Part shown: positions 46,900 to 58,800 of the stretch, one piece after another
Position numbering within the stretch: position 1 is the stretch's first letter
Layout: the number at the start of each line of letters is the position of its first letter
From: Ceratotherium simum simum
Lineage: Eukaryota > Chordata > Mammalia > Perissodactyla > Rhinocerotidae
Length of the DNA stretch: 64,000 bases
Direction of reading: 5' to 3'
NCBI RefSeq assembly: GCF_000283155.1
Contig: NW_004454177.1
Span: 9,943,669 to 10,007,668, forward strand
Translations under genes and position numbers: made by a program
The notes under the pieces: generated by a model
What the model was told of the DNA's origin: nothing
Databases searched by the model: none
Seen by the model: only the letters and a program-made list of their open reading frames with translations

Positions 46900-49800
46900 G
46901 TAGGTCTGCACCTCTGCCTTGCTCCAGCACCTTCTCCAGGAGGGCGCTACACTGGAGCTGGGGGCACAGCTCCTTGCTGGTTTCTACCAACAAGTTGCCT
47001 GGTGCTTTCTCAGGTGGCCTCTTCCTCCACTCTGGGCTCGGTTTTTCTGCTTATAAAATGGGTAGATTGTCTGCTTAACAATCCTAACTACCAGTTGTAG
47101 AGTGCTTCCTAAGTGCTGGGCCTCATGTTGACTCCTTCATAGTCAGCATTTCCCCATATAGTCCTCACAGCAGCCCTGAGAAGCTGGTATTATTATCGTC
47201 ATTTTACAGATGGTGAACCAGATGGTCAGAGAAGTTAGGTGACTTCCCCAGCATCACACAGCTGGAAGGTCCAAGCTGGAACTCTGTCTGACCCCAGAGT
47301 CAGTTCATTAGGTCATGTTGAAAATAGCAATAATTGATGAGGATCCCCAAGGAAGGGAGATGTTCATGCTTCCTGGCCTAAAGTCTTCATTCCTCTCTCC
47401 CCACTACAAATATGGGGGCTGCTGCTCTGTGCTCTCCTTCTCCCTTCTCTCTCCCTCAGTTTATTCCAGTGCCTGTGTCTGGGACCTCCAGGTAGAGACC
47501 ACTGTGAACAGTGCTGCACTCCCTGTCCTCAGGAAGGACCATATAGTTACCCATTGCTCAGCTCAGGACCAAGCCCGGCTCTGTGCCTTGGAGTAGTGAA
47601 TGGGCAGCCCCAGCTACGGTCCAGGCACTGCCCCCCCCCCAACTATGGTCCAGGCACACCCCCCACCCCTACTCCATGGTCCAGGCACTGTGCCAGGCAT
47701 TCTGCAGACACAGACTCAGCAAATATTCATGCTCATCCTGGGAGTCAATACTGTTCTCACTTCACAAAAGAGGAAACTGAAGTTTTGCAAAGTTGCTTGT
47801 CTTCACCAAGATCACACCACAGAGGGAGAAACCCCTAACAGAGAAGTCCCTGAGAGTGACCCCATCTTCAGGAGGACACTTTTCAGAGCAGGCAGGCAGA
47901 TGTGGGAGGGTCTGGGGGATTTGGGTGGGCACAGGCTGGATCCTGCCCCTTTCTTTGCCCAGGATTCTAGGGTGGAGTCTGGGTGCATGGGAAGCTGACC
48001 AAACATTCAGGAAAGAGCCAAAGCGCCTGAGCAATTATCTTCCTGCCCTAGGCAAGAGAGGAATTCACCTGTGCCAACAAGGCAAGTCCCTGCCTGTGGG
48101 GGAGGGCTTCCACTCTTAAAAGAAAACGTGAAACCTTTGTAGGTTTGAGTAAAGGAGACATCTAGGAGAAGAAGCCGATGGGGGAGGGGAGGCTGGTCAG
48201 AAGGCACCTCTCCCTGTCTCCATACCCCAAGGGGCTCCCTGTGCTTCCTGTTGTCTTGACCAAGATGGCCCCAGGGAGCTCTGGGCAGTCACTCCCTTGA
48301 TTTCCTTTCACACGAACCAAACAGGCTGGAACTTTCCAAGTGACATGATTGAATGTTAAGGAAGAACCAAAAGGAAACAAACAATAGATACAAAATAACA
48401 TAAAGACATACAAGTGCCACAGTCCGGGGGTCCAATTCTTCCACGTCTTGCATGTTTATGAGGACTGTGGACTCTGCGCAGCCACGTCCTGTCTGAGGGC
48501 CTCGCCCTGAGCGGCCCCCTCTTAGTTCTTAGAACTCTTCCCTTCCTGCTCCCCTTCAAAGGAGGGTCCCAGGCCTCAGACCATCAGGGTAAAATGATGG
48601 GTGGTTGGCAGAGCAAACAACCTGTCTGTGCCTCACTTTCCATACCTGTATGATAGAGATAATAATAGCATCTACCTAGTAGCACTGTTTGAGAATCACA
48701 TGAGTTAGTATATGAAAAGGGCTTAGAATGGCACCAGGCGCGTAGTAAGCACTGTGTAAAAGTCAGCCATGACAATGGTGATGAAGGCGAAGTAGGTATC
48801 CACATAGAGGGGACCCTCCCCATGCCCAGGCTAAGAGGCACCCTCTTCCCAGAGTGAGGCATGCTCTGCCCAGGGCTCTGGGCATGGATTCTGGGCCTTC
48901 CAGACCTACCATCCCTACCCGGACACCTAGGGTAGGGCCAAATCTGTACATTCGGGCTCCTAGGAATCTGTAAGTCCTTCAAACAGATATTTTAAACATA
49001 TCTGTTCCCCATTATTTTAAAGGTGAGGCTCAGTGTTTCAAGGGGCAGAGTGGAGAACGGCATCTCCGAGGGCAGTGCTCGAAGTCTCCCATCAAAACAA
49101 ACGGACAGTAGGCCCTGCTTATAGGACACCCTCTCAGCTATGTATTGTCCCTAGAGAATGCTCCAAGTGGAGTCTCACCCTATCCCAGCATCCTGTCAAA
49201 GTATCCTCACAACCACATACTGTACCCTCTCCAAGAGACGCTCTTGTCCAGAATTTTCCATCATGTTCCATTTCCAGCAATGTTGAATGCTTCTGATATC
49301 CTGTCATGTCAGCACCTGTCCAATGGGACTGGATGTGCATTATTTATTCTGCTCGGTATATGGAAAACATGCTGGTTTTGGAGTGAGGGGACTGGGTTCA
49401 ATTCCCAACCCTGCCACTTCTCATCTGGAGCAGCTCCTGAGAGAAGAGAGCCAGGTCTGCAGGTGCAATTCCACTTTGGCTTCCCAACCCTTGGAGGTGA
49501 GGGTTTGCTGTGTGCATTTTCCAGATGAGCAATGAGACTGAGAAGGTAAACCGACTAAGATCACAGTTATTAACTGACTCATTCAATGTGTCTTGAGCAC
49601 GTCTGTGTCCTAGCCCATCCATGGGCCTGGGGTCTAAGGCACTGGCCTGCCATTGATGAGGAGACCGATAGGGCCATTACAGTGCAGTCTGATGGAGGTG
49701 ACAATGGAGCAGTCCCCACAGGAGATGTGGCGGGGCACGTGGCTTGGCATGTGGGAACAAGGAAGTCTTGCAGGAAGAGTGATGCTTTCAGAAGAATTCT

Positions 49801-52800
49801 CCAGGACAGGAAGCGAGGCGCTTACATGCAGACAGAGAAAAAACGTGTGCAAAGCCCCCTAGCAGGGAGCAGGGTAGCTGCTTGGAGGTTTTGAAGAGCA
49901 GTAGCCGTGTCATTAGCCTCATTGCTGTCACATTCCACAGATGTGAGTGTGAAGCATGTGGAACAGTGCCTGACACAGAGTAAGGGCTCAATATGTGCTA
50001 GTTATTAGGATTTAGCCGAGCCAGCTCAAGGTCCATCCCGCAGGTCTCAGCTTCACATGAGCAACAAAGTCAGTAAATGGTGCCCAACAGTGTGGATAAT
50101 ATAGCCCTGGAGTGGTGCTGGCAAACCTGCAGTCCAGTCCTCCCTCTGCTACTAAATCACCAGGGGGTCTTGGGCAAATCCATTTCCTCTCTGTCTCCAG
50201 GTTTGCCTACCCTTGCGATTATAGAGTCTCCTTTCACACTTTATGTTTGTTTAGTACTTTTTACGTAGTCATCTCCTCTTTTGACAAGCTAGATGGTCCC
50301 TTCCAAGACAGCTTAGGAGAGAGCGTAGGATGTGCTGCCCAAAGAACTTGCTTCTGATTCCAGCCCTGCTGCCCACTGGCTGGGTGGACTCTCTGAGCTC
50401 CGCTTCCCTCATCCATGAATAGGCATAAGCAATCCCCTCTTGTACCAGCTTGAAGAACAATAAATGTGATACAGTACTTGCCCACAGCAGATGTTCTACA
50501 AACAGTGGCTACCAACACATTCTCTTGAGTCTTTGAGTCAGCTACCCCTAATTGTGTTCTAGAGCAGCTGCTCTTGGGACCACAGGGGAAACCCTCTTCT
50601 TCTTTGCTCCAGAAAGGCCTTTGAGGGTGGGGATTGAGAGCTCCCTAAAGGCAGGGACTATGTCAGCACTGTTCACTACTGTACCCCAGAGTTTAGAACA
50701 GAGCCTGGCGCATAGGAAGTTGTTCAATAAGTGTCTATAGGAAAGAAGGAAGACAGATGGAGGGAGGGAGGACAGGGAAGAGGGCCCTAGATCCTCAGAG
50801 ACATGAAAGCAGCTCTGAAATAGTGGTCTAGGAGAGGCTTCAAGGTGGAGAGTGGACCAGGTGGGCCTGGAGCCCTCCTCCTGGTGCCCTAAAGGTAGAC
50901 TCTGTTTACACCAGGGAAGCCCTTCCACCCCCCTCCACCTCCCCATTTCCCCCATCTAGCTTCTGCCCACCTGGCCAGTGCTGTGCTTCAGCATGGGAGC
51001 GCTATGGTGTGACATGGCAGGGGGCCTGGTAGGACCCCCTGTGAGCCCTGGGGAAGGCAGCCCCACAGGAGAGGCTTCCTGTCTTCCAGGAGAAGCCACT
51101 GTTTCTGCCATCACTGAGGTAAATGCCAACATTGGTTTTACGCTTGAGAGCAAAAAAGGGGGCAGCGCTGAGAATGAGCAATGTTCTCATTAGCCCTGCT
51201 GCTGTGTTGCGACATGCAGAGTGGATAGTGCCCTGCCCCGGTCACCGGAGGGGGCTTTCCTGCTCTTCGTTTTTCTTATTGGTAGAGGCCCCGGGTGTAT
51301 CTCTCTGTCCTGACTCTGTGCTCGGGGAAGGGCGCTGCTCCAAACTTCCAAAGTTGCTAGGGCCATGCTGCTGTGTGAGTGTGCATGCCTGTGTGTGCAA
51401 ATGGGAGGATGGGGGATGTGGATGTGCATGGGAGGGGGTATGGATGTGTGTGTGTGTGTGTAAGGGGTTATGAGTGTGTGTAGGGGGGGTAGAGATGCAA
51501 AATGCTCCTGCCAGGAGCTGGCCTCCTCAGGTCCCATCATACCGAGGATATATCATTACAACATCCCATCCCCAGCCCATTCTGGTGTTCCTCCAGTTCC
51601 AGCCCAAATTTTCCTTCTTTAATTCTCCAGTATAACAAGGAGCAGAAATGTCTTTGCTATTTCACTGAGTCATCATCTCTATCATGGTTCTTAACAGACA
51701 CTTATTGGGCCCTAACTCTGTGCTACACACCATGCTGGGCACTGAAGGAGCTGCCTGGCTCCCCCAGAAACCTGGGCCAGGGCAGGACCAGAAGCCGGGC
51801 TGAAACGCTTGGGCAAGTCACTGCACTTTTCTGAGGCTCAGTTTCCTCGTCAGTAAAATGGGGATTGCAAGGTGCTCACACACATGTTTGAAAGATGAAG
51901 GTTCAAAGTTGAAGCGCTTGGTATATGTTGGTCATCTTTCTTCTAGCACAGTTCTTGGCACAAAGTGGCTATATGTGTCTAGGAAGAGAGGGGGCCAGGG
52001 CCTCAGACACCCATGGGCATCACTCCTCACTGCTGCCCCTCTTCTCCCCCAGACCCCAGCTGGAGACCCACAAGACCCCCACAGCTGCCCCCTGAGCCCG
52101 TGGCTGGATCTGGCCTGGGAGAGCCAAGCTGTGGAGCCTAAGCTAACCTCCCCCTCTGCTGTCTACCCATTATGTTGCTTTGTCTCCAGGTGGTGGGCGA
52201 GTGGAAATTCAGCAGGATTCACTGTGACATCTTCGTCACTCTGGATGTCATGATGTGCACAGCAAGCATCCTGAATCTGTGTGCCATCAGCATTGACAGG
52301 TGAGCCCAGCCAGGGTGGGAGAGATGATCCAGGCCATTCACCTTTCGAGCTGCCCCACCTCTCCTTCAGGGTCAGGCTCTGTCTATGATGCTATGGCTGT
52401 GTGCCTGTGAGTCCATGTTTTTGTGCGTGTATGTATGCATATGTGAGTGCATGCACACGTGTGTGTATGAGTGCATGGGTGCATGTGTGTCTGGCTAGAA
52501 GAGTACAGACCCTTAAAGAGAGGCCATCTTATGGACAGGATGCTGCCAAGAATAGCCAGACAGTGACCAGTATAGAGGAGAAAGCGCTTGAATCTAACTG
52601 AAGCCCTAGCTCTATCACTTCTTACTTAGGGGACCTTGGGTAGATTATGGAAGTTCTCAGAACCCTAGTTTCATGGTCTAGAAACAAAGGATGATGATAC
52701 CTGTCCACCTGGGGCTGTGGTGTCTGGTTGTGCATTTTATGTCCAGCCCGGGGCACATGGCCAAGAGAGCCCACGCTGTGCTTGCCTTGCTAAGCTGTAG

Positions 52801-55800
52801 GCTTGGAGCCTCTCACTAGTTTTCACTGATGGGCCACGTGGGATCCCAGAGGCCCTGGCGCTGCTCCTCTTGTAGGATTCTTGCAAGATGAAACAAACTA
52901 ATGTATGAGAAGTGCTGGGTAGAGGAATGTGAGGGATCATAAACAATTACTTTTGTTATTATTTTCTGCTAAATGGGGCTTAACCCTCTCTCTGAGGGGT
53001 CTGGCTACCAATCCATCAACTAACACTTCCATCGTGTGTAAATCCAGCATAGGTGCAGTGGATATAGTTTCAAAGAGCAAAGATCTCGGCGATGGCCCCT
53101 CAAAAAGCCTAAAATGCAAGTAGGGAGACTGGAGTAACAGAGATGGTCTAGGATTAACAGTTACAGTTGGTCCTGAAGCATGTGACTGGGCATCACCAGC
53201 GGTCCTCACTGTCTGAGTCTGGGACAGGAGGTAGGGCTGACTTAAACAGGTGGGCTTCACGGAGGTGGACTAACTGTCCATCTCCGAGGAGCGGGGTATC
53301 TCTGGAGTGCGCACGTTGTGAGGGGTCCCTGGGCCTGCACCCCAGACTCAGGCCCCGCCCACACTGCAGGTACACGGCTGTGGCCATGCCCATGCTGTAC
53401 AACACGCGCTACAGCTCCAAGCGCCGAGTCACTGTCATGATCACCATCGTCTGGGCCCTGTCCTTCACCATCTCCTGCCCGCTGCTCTTTGGACTCAACA
53501 ACACCGGTGAGTCCTGCCTCTGTCTACCTGGGGCTCCGCTGGTCCTGGGCCCCTGCTCCTGTGCAGGACCCTGAGGGAGCTGAGTCCCTGACCCAGACAT
53601 GGGCGGAGGCCCACTTCACAGCCCAGGCTGAGGCCAGGCTGGGTCTCCTGGGCCAATCCAGACTCCCAGTTGTACCTGATTAGGCCAGAGGGGAACAATG
53701 GCCCAGGCACAATGGGGTTGGATGAGGAGTGGAGATAATGATTCAGAAGGATGTCTGGCCGTTTCCAGCTATGTTTATTAAATTGAAGCAGGCCAGACAG
53801 CCTCACACACTGCATGTGTGTGCATGTGAGTGTATGCACGCACATGGAGGAGGCTACTGGGCCTCCATCCACCCCGACAATGGTATTGGTGTAATGAGGC
53901 TGCAGCCCTAGGGCCGCCAAGCCCAGGCCAGGCCTCAGCCCCCTGGAGCAGGAAAGGTTAAAAAAAAGTAGGAGGCTAGCCCACCACGGCCGGTCCTGTG
54001 CAAGGCCATCAGGAGCATCTTAGACAGAGGAGGCCAGTGCCTGCTGGCATGGGCGTGGAGCTTCCTCTCGTCAGGGACGTGAGAGGGATGCAGGTGTGCC
54101 TCTGGAGCCCAGACAGGACACAATGAAGCCTCGCAAGCGTGTGGTACAAAATCTAAGCGTCTCAGGAATTCCAAGAAGAGGGACTAGGGCTAAATATGCT
54201 TGGATTAATCTGGAAAGGCCCTGAGATAGAGGACAGACATCTGCTAGACCTGGAAGGGAGTTTGGAAGCACATTGGAACACAGGTGAGTTCAGCAAACGG
54301 GACCAACTTATCCTGTTCCTAAAATTAAAAGGTGACAGAGCTCCCCGCAATATACAGGGAAGGCTAAAATAATGGCTTACTCTTTATAAATAATTTTCTG
54401 CCATCATTTTTTCCAAACACTCTGGCTCCGATTGTGTGCTCATAGATGACAAAACTAATGACAAAGTAACGAGGGAATGTTAACGTAAAAACTCAGAAGC
54501 AGCCGATCACAGCTTAGCTTTTTACTCACGGTTGTATTTAATACTCCGATTTACACTGTGCGTGTATTACATCTAACATTTCCAGGCACTCTTAGACATC
54601 TAATCATATTCTCTGTAACCTTGCTCCTCGTTCCCGTGGAGGAGATGAGGTGCTCTGGTGGCGCTGTGGCCCCTGGGCCTGCTGACACCCACCCGCCTGG
54701 GCTTCTCCTTCCCCCAGAGCAAAACGAGTGCATCATCGCCAACCCCGCCTTTGTGGTCTACTCCTCCATCGTCTCCTTCTACGTGCCCTTCATCGTCACC
54801 CTGCTGGTCTACATCAAGATCTACATCGTCCTCCGCAGGCGACGCAAGCGGGTCAACACCAAGCGCAGCAGCCGGGCTTTCCGGGCCAACCTGAAGACCC
54901 CACTCAAGGTCCCGAGATCCCCCTTCCCTCCAACGTGCCCCCCCCCGCCCACTACCGAGGGGCTTATCCCTGCTCAGTGGGGGCCTGGGACACTGCAGCA
55001 GGATGGGGGCCAGGCTGGAGGAGCTCCAAGGAGCTGGGCGAGGGCAGATTTCCAAGGCTGGGACCTCGGTGGAGTGACTTGAATCTCCAGGAGTAGGAGG
55101 TGGGGAGGGTGGCAGAGACCACCTGGGAGGAGAAGGCTTTGCCTGGAGATCTTTGTCTGAACACAGCTGCTCTCAGCAGCCTCCTGGGCTCCTCTCCTCC
55201 TTCCTTTGCCTCTCCTGTCCTCACTCTGGCCCTCTGTCACCCTTTCCCTCCCTCTGATGTCCCCATCCCATCTCCTTTACCTTCCACACTCTGTCCTCCC
55301 CTCTGTGCACACCTCCTCCTTCCACACCTGCTCTTCCTTCTCTGCTCTGCCCCTCTATTGTCTCCCCACTTATGTCTTGTGAATTCTGCTCTCCGCTCAG
55401 CCCTCTCCGGGGAAGACAGGACGTGGGTGTAGAAGGAACAAGAGCTTTGGGGGTAGACACATCAGGTTCAAATCCTGGCACTGCCACTTTTTTGCTGAGT
55501 GATCTTGGGCAAGTTCCTTAACTTCTCTGAGCCTCAGTTTCCTCATCTGTTAAATGGGAATCATAATACTGACCTCACAGGGTGATCTTGAGGATTCAGT
55601 GTCAGAAGGATGTGAGTGTGCTTAGCGTGGTGCCAGACCCTTAGCAGGGACCCCGTAAACATCAGGGCCCTTTGTCCCTTGTCCTGCCCACCTCTTCTAA
55701 TCACAGTACCAACCTTTTCCCTTACCTCAGTTGCCTCCTCAGGCCCCTACCCTCCTCATCCCTGCCCTTCTCTGAGCTCCTGTGCCCAGTCTGACCACCC

Positions 55801-58800
55801 CACATTGGGTTTCTGTCCCCACCCACCTCCCCATCATGACCCGTGTGCTGGCTCACTCCACAGGGCAACTGCACTCACCCCGAGGACATGAAACTCTGCA
55901 CCGTTATCATGAAGTCTAATGGGAGTTTCCCAGTGAACAGGCGGAGATTGGTAAGTGCTCAGGGCAGGGACCCGAGCCAGGTCTTTCCGCCCCTAGGGAA
56001 GCCCACTGCCGTGATTTTCAGACCTCACCAGCTGCTCAAAGGGACAAGCACCTCGAGGGATGCCCCAATTTGCCTCACCATGCACACTTCACAAGCAGGC
56101 ATGGAGCAAGACAGCTTGATCCTGCAAGACACAGAGAGGTACCCCTAGCACAGGAAAATGGTTGGGAAAAAGGACTTGGCCATAATGACATAATACAAAA
56201 ATAATAATGGTTATTCTCACTAATTGAACACCTACCCTGTTTGTACTATCTCATCAAATCCTCACAGGACCCTGAGAGCTAAGTCTTATTGATCTTATTG
56301 ATTTTCATTTTACAGAAGAGGAAACAGAGGCTCAGAGAGATTGGGTAACTCATACAAGGCTAAACAGCAGTTAGTGTGAGAGTGCATATTTGAGCTCAGA
56401 GCTATGTGACTCTGAAGTCCACACCCATGTTCTTTCCACTTGCATATGCTGCCCTACTACAGGCAGGTTCTGGGGCTGGAGGCTGGGAGCTGGGGAGGAG
56501 GGAGCAGAGCAGCCATGGGGCTGGCGGTGAGGTGCAGCCTGTCGGTGACGCCCAAAGGTGCAGAATCACAGCAGACCCCAGGTTTTGCCCAGTGATAGCA
56601 GCACCACAGGGTCCAAGCAGCAGGTGTCCCATCCCCAGGTGGGCAGAGGACAGGCCAGGGAACCCGCAGTGGGCCTCACATGCAGTCCAGGCCAAGTGCC
56701 CTCAGGAAGCAGGGCTCCCACCGTTCACCTGCACAGCAAGGGCAGGACTCAAGGAGCTGTTCATGAGACAGGTGCTGAAACAGGGACTCAGGGTCGGGGC
56801 CCCTGGGCACACAGTGAGGCTGCATTTCAGAAGCTCAGGCTGAGGCCCCAAGGCCTCAAACAAGGCAGCATAGGGAACACCTTGGAGGCATGAGTGGATC
56901 CAAGCCAGGGCCCTCCAGATCAGCCCAGCAGGAAGATGTGGAGACCCAGGAGTTAGTTAGCCCTTTGACATCTGGATCAGTCTACCAGGAGTCTATGGAG
57001 ACCACGTGTGAGTGATTGGTGCAGGTGCCTCTGGTCAGCCTGGCGCTTCTTGTTTCAGCCTGGCAGGAGGAACGGGGTGCACTCTATGTAGTTAGAACAT
57101 GAGCTAAACAGAATGTCAATCAGTAATTTATCCCCAGCAGCCAGCCTGGAGCCTGCCACTTAGCTGGCACTTGGTAAATGTTGCTCAGTTATTATAGGAG
57201 AAGCGCCTGGGTACTAAGCCCCCACAGAATGGTTGTGGGGCCATTGAGGATGACTGAGGATTGCTCTGGGAAGGGGCCTGAGATGACCCTGCAGGCAGGG
57301 ACTGCCATGGGTCCTGGGTCCTGTACCCAGGCAGTCCCTGCTCCCAGTGATCATCCTCCTTGCCTCTCTGGTGGAGTGACCCTGTGGTGTTTGCAGGAGT
57401 CTCCAGAGGGGAATAGGGGAGGGCAGAGTGGAGCCGGGTAAAGCTGGGTGGCTGATGCCTGAGAACTTGCCTGGTTTTACCCAGAGCTCTCTGCCTCTCT
57501 GCAGGACGCTGCCCGCCGAGCCCAAGAGCTGGAGATGGAGATGCTGTCCAGCACAAGCCCACCCGAGAGGACCCGGTACAGCCCCATCCCACCCAGCCAC
57601 CACCAGCTGACCCTCCCCGACCCGTCCCACCATGGCCTCCACAGCACTCCTGACAGCCCTGCCAAACCAGAGAAGAATGGGCATGCCAAAGACCACCCCA
57701 AGATTGCCAAGATCTTTGAGATCCAGTCCATGCCCAATGGCAAAACCCGGACCTCGCTCAAGACCATGAGCCGTAGGAAGCTCTCCCAGCAGAAGGAGAA
57801 GAAAGCCACCCAGATGCTCGCCATTGTTCTCGGTGAGTTGGCCACAGCTGCTGCCACGGCCCAGCTCTGCCCATCCCTTGCTGAGGGAAGGACCCATTAC
57901 TGCTGGTCCCATTACCTGCCGAGTCCTTCCTAACCATGGTGGGTGGGTCACGAGACTGGCTTTTTCTCAGGCACAGGGCAAGCCCATTGATATACCCTGT
58001 TAGGTAGAGTCTATAATTATGCTCACTCTACAGATGGGGAAACTGAGGATTGGAGAGGTTATATAACTTGACCAAGTGGGACTCATGATTTAAATTCAGG
58101 CATTCTGACTCAAGTCTGTGAACTTGACCAGTCTACCATAATGACCCCAGAACCCCATGACCCTGGGCAAGTCACTTTCTCTCTCTCTCATCCCCTCATC
58201 AATAGAGTAGGTTACTTCTCAGGGTTGTGGTGGGCAAATGACATACAGTGCTGAAAGCATTTTATAAATCGCAAAGCGGTATGCACAGGTAAGTGTTATC
58301 ACTATGGTTTTGTTAATATTGCTATTGTTGAGGAATTGGGAAATTCAGCTCATTTGACTCAGCCAAGACCCTGCGGGACCAGAGCTGTGAGAAGGGGGCC
58401 CTGATCTAAATGAGGGCATGGCCCTGTCAGTGAGGCAAGGCTTTTGAATAAAAGTCTCCTAGAAAACCAGATTAATACAGGTCAGGAATCAAGGGCTGAC
58501 CTTTATATGGGCAGTTGGGAACAGGAGGGACCAATGTGACTTTGCCTTCCATGTAGCACCCACGGCATTGTGTGATACCCTTCCACACCCACCATCCGCT
58601 TTGACCTCCCAACAGTCCTGTGATGTGAGAAGGACAGATGGTACTATTCTGGTTTTATGAATGAGAGCACATGGTCATAGCAGGTTGAGGGACCGACCAG
58701 TGATCATGTGGCCAGGGTGACAGAGCAGAATTGGAGCCAGGCTCTTTGCTCTAGTCCATGGAGTCTCTCTCTGCTCTGTGGTCCTGCTCTTCCCAGGCAC

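Larger units (their letters stand above)
46900..52189 (+). other. DRD2: DRD2 intron 2
   Basis: A 5290-bp GT-AG intron with no coding sequence of its own. It contains several MIR and L2 pieces, a roughly 30-bp tandem unit near 47613-47690, and a TG-rich run near 51361-51470. Reading through the donor in frame would stop at 47100, so a retained intron would truncate the receptor after TM2. Confidence 0.93.

Noticed and set aside
57214..57951. 245-codon open frame on - over DRD2 exon 7
   Set aside because: Shadow of the real exon in the opposite strand.
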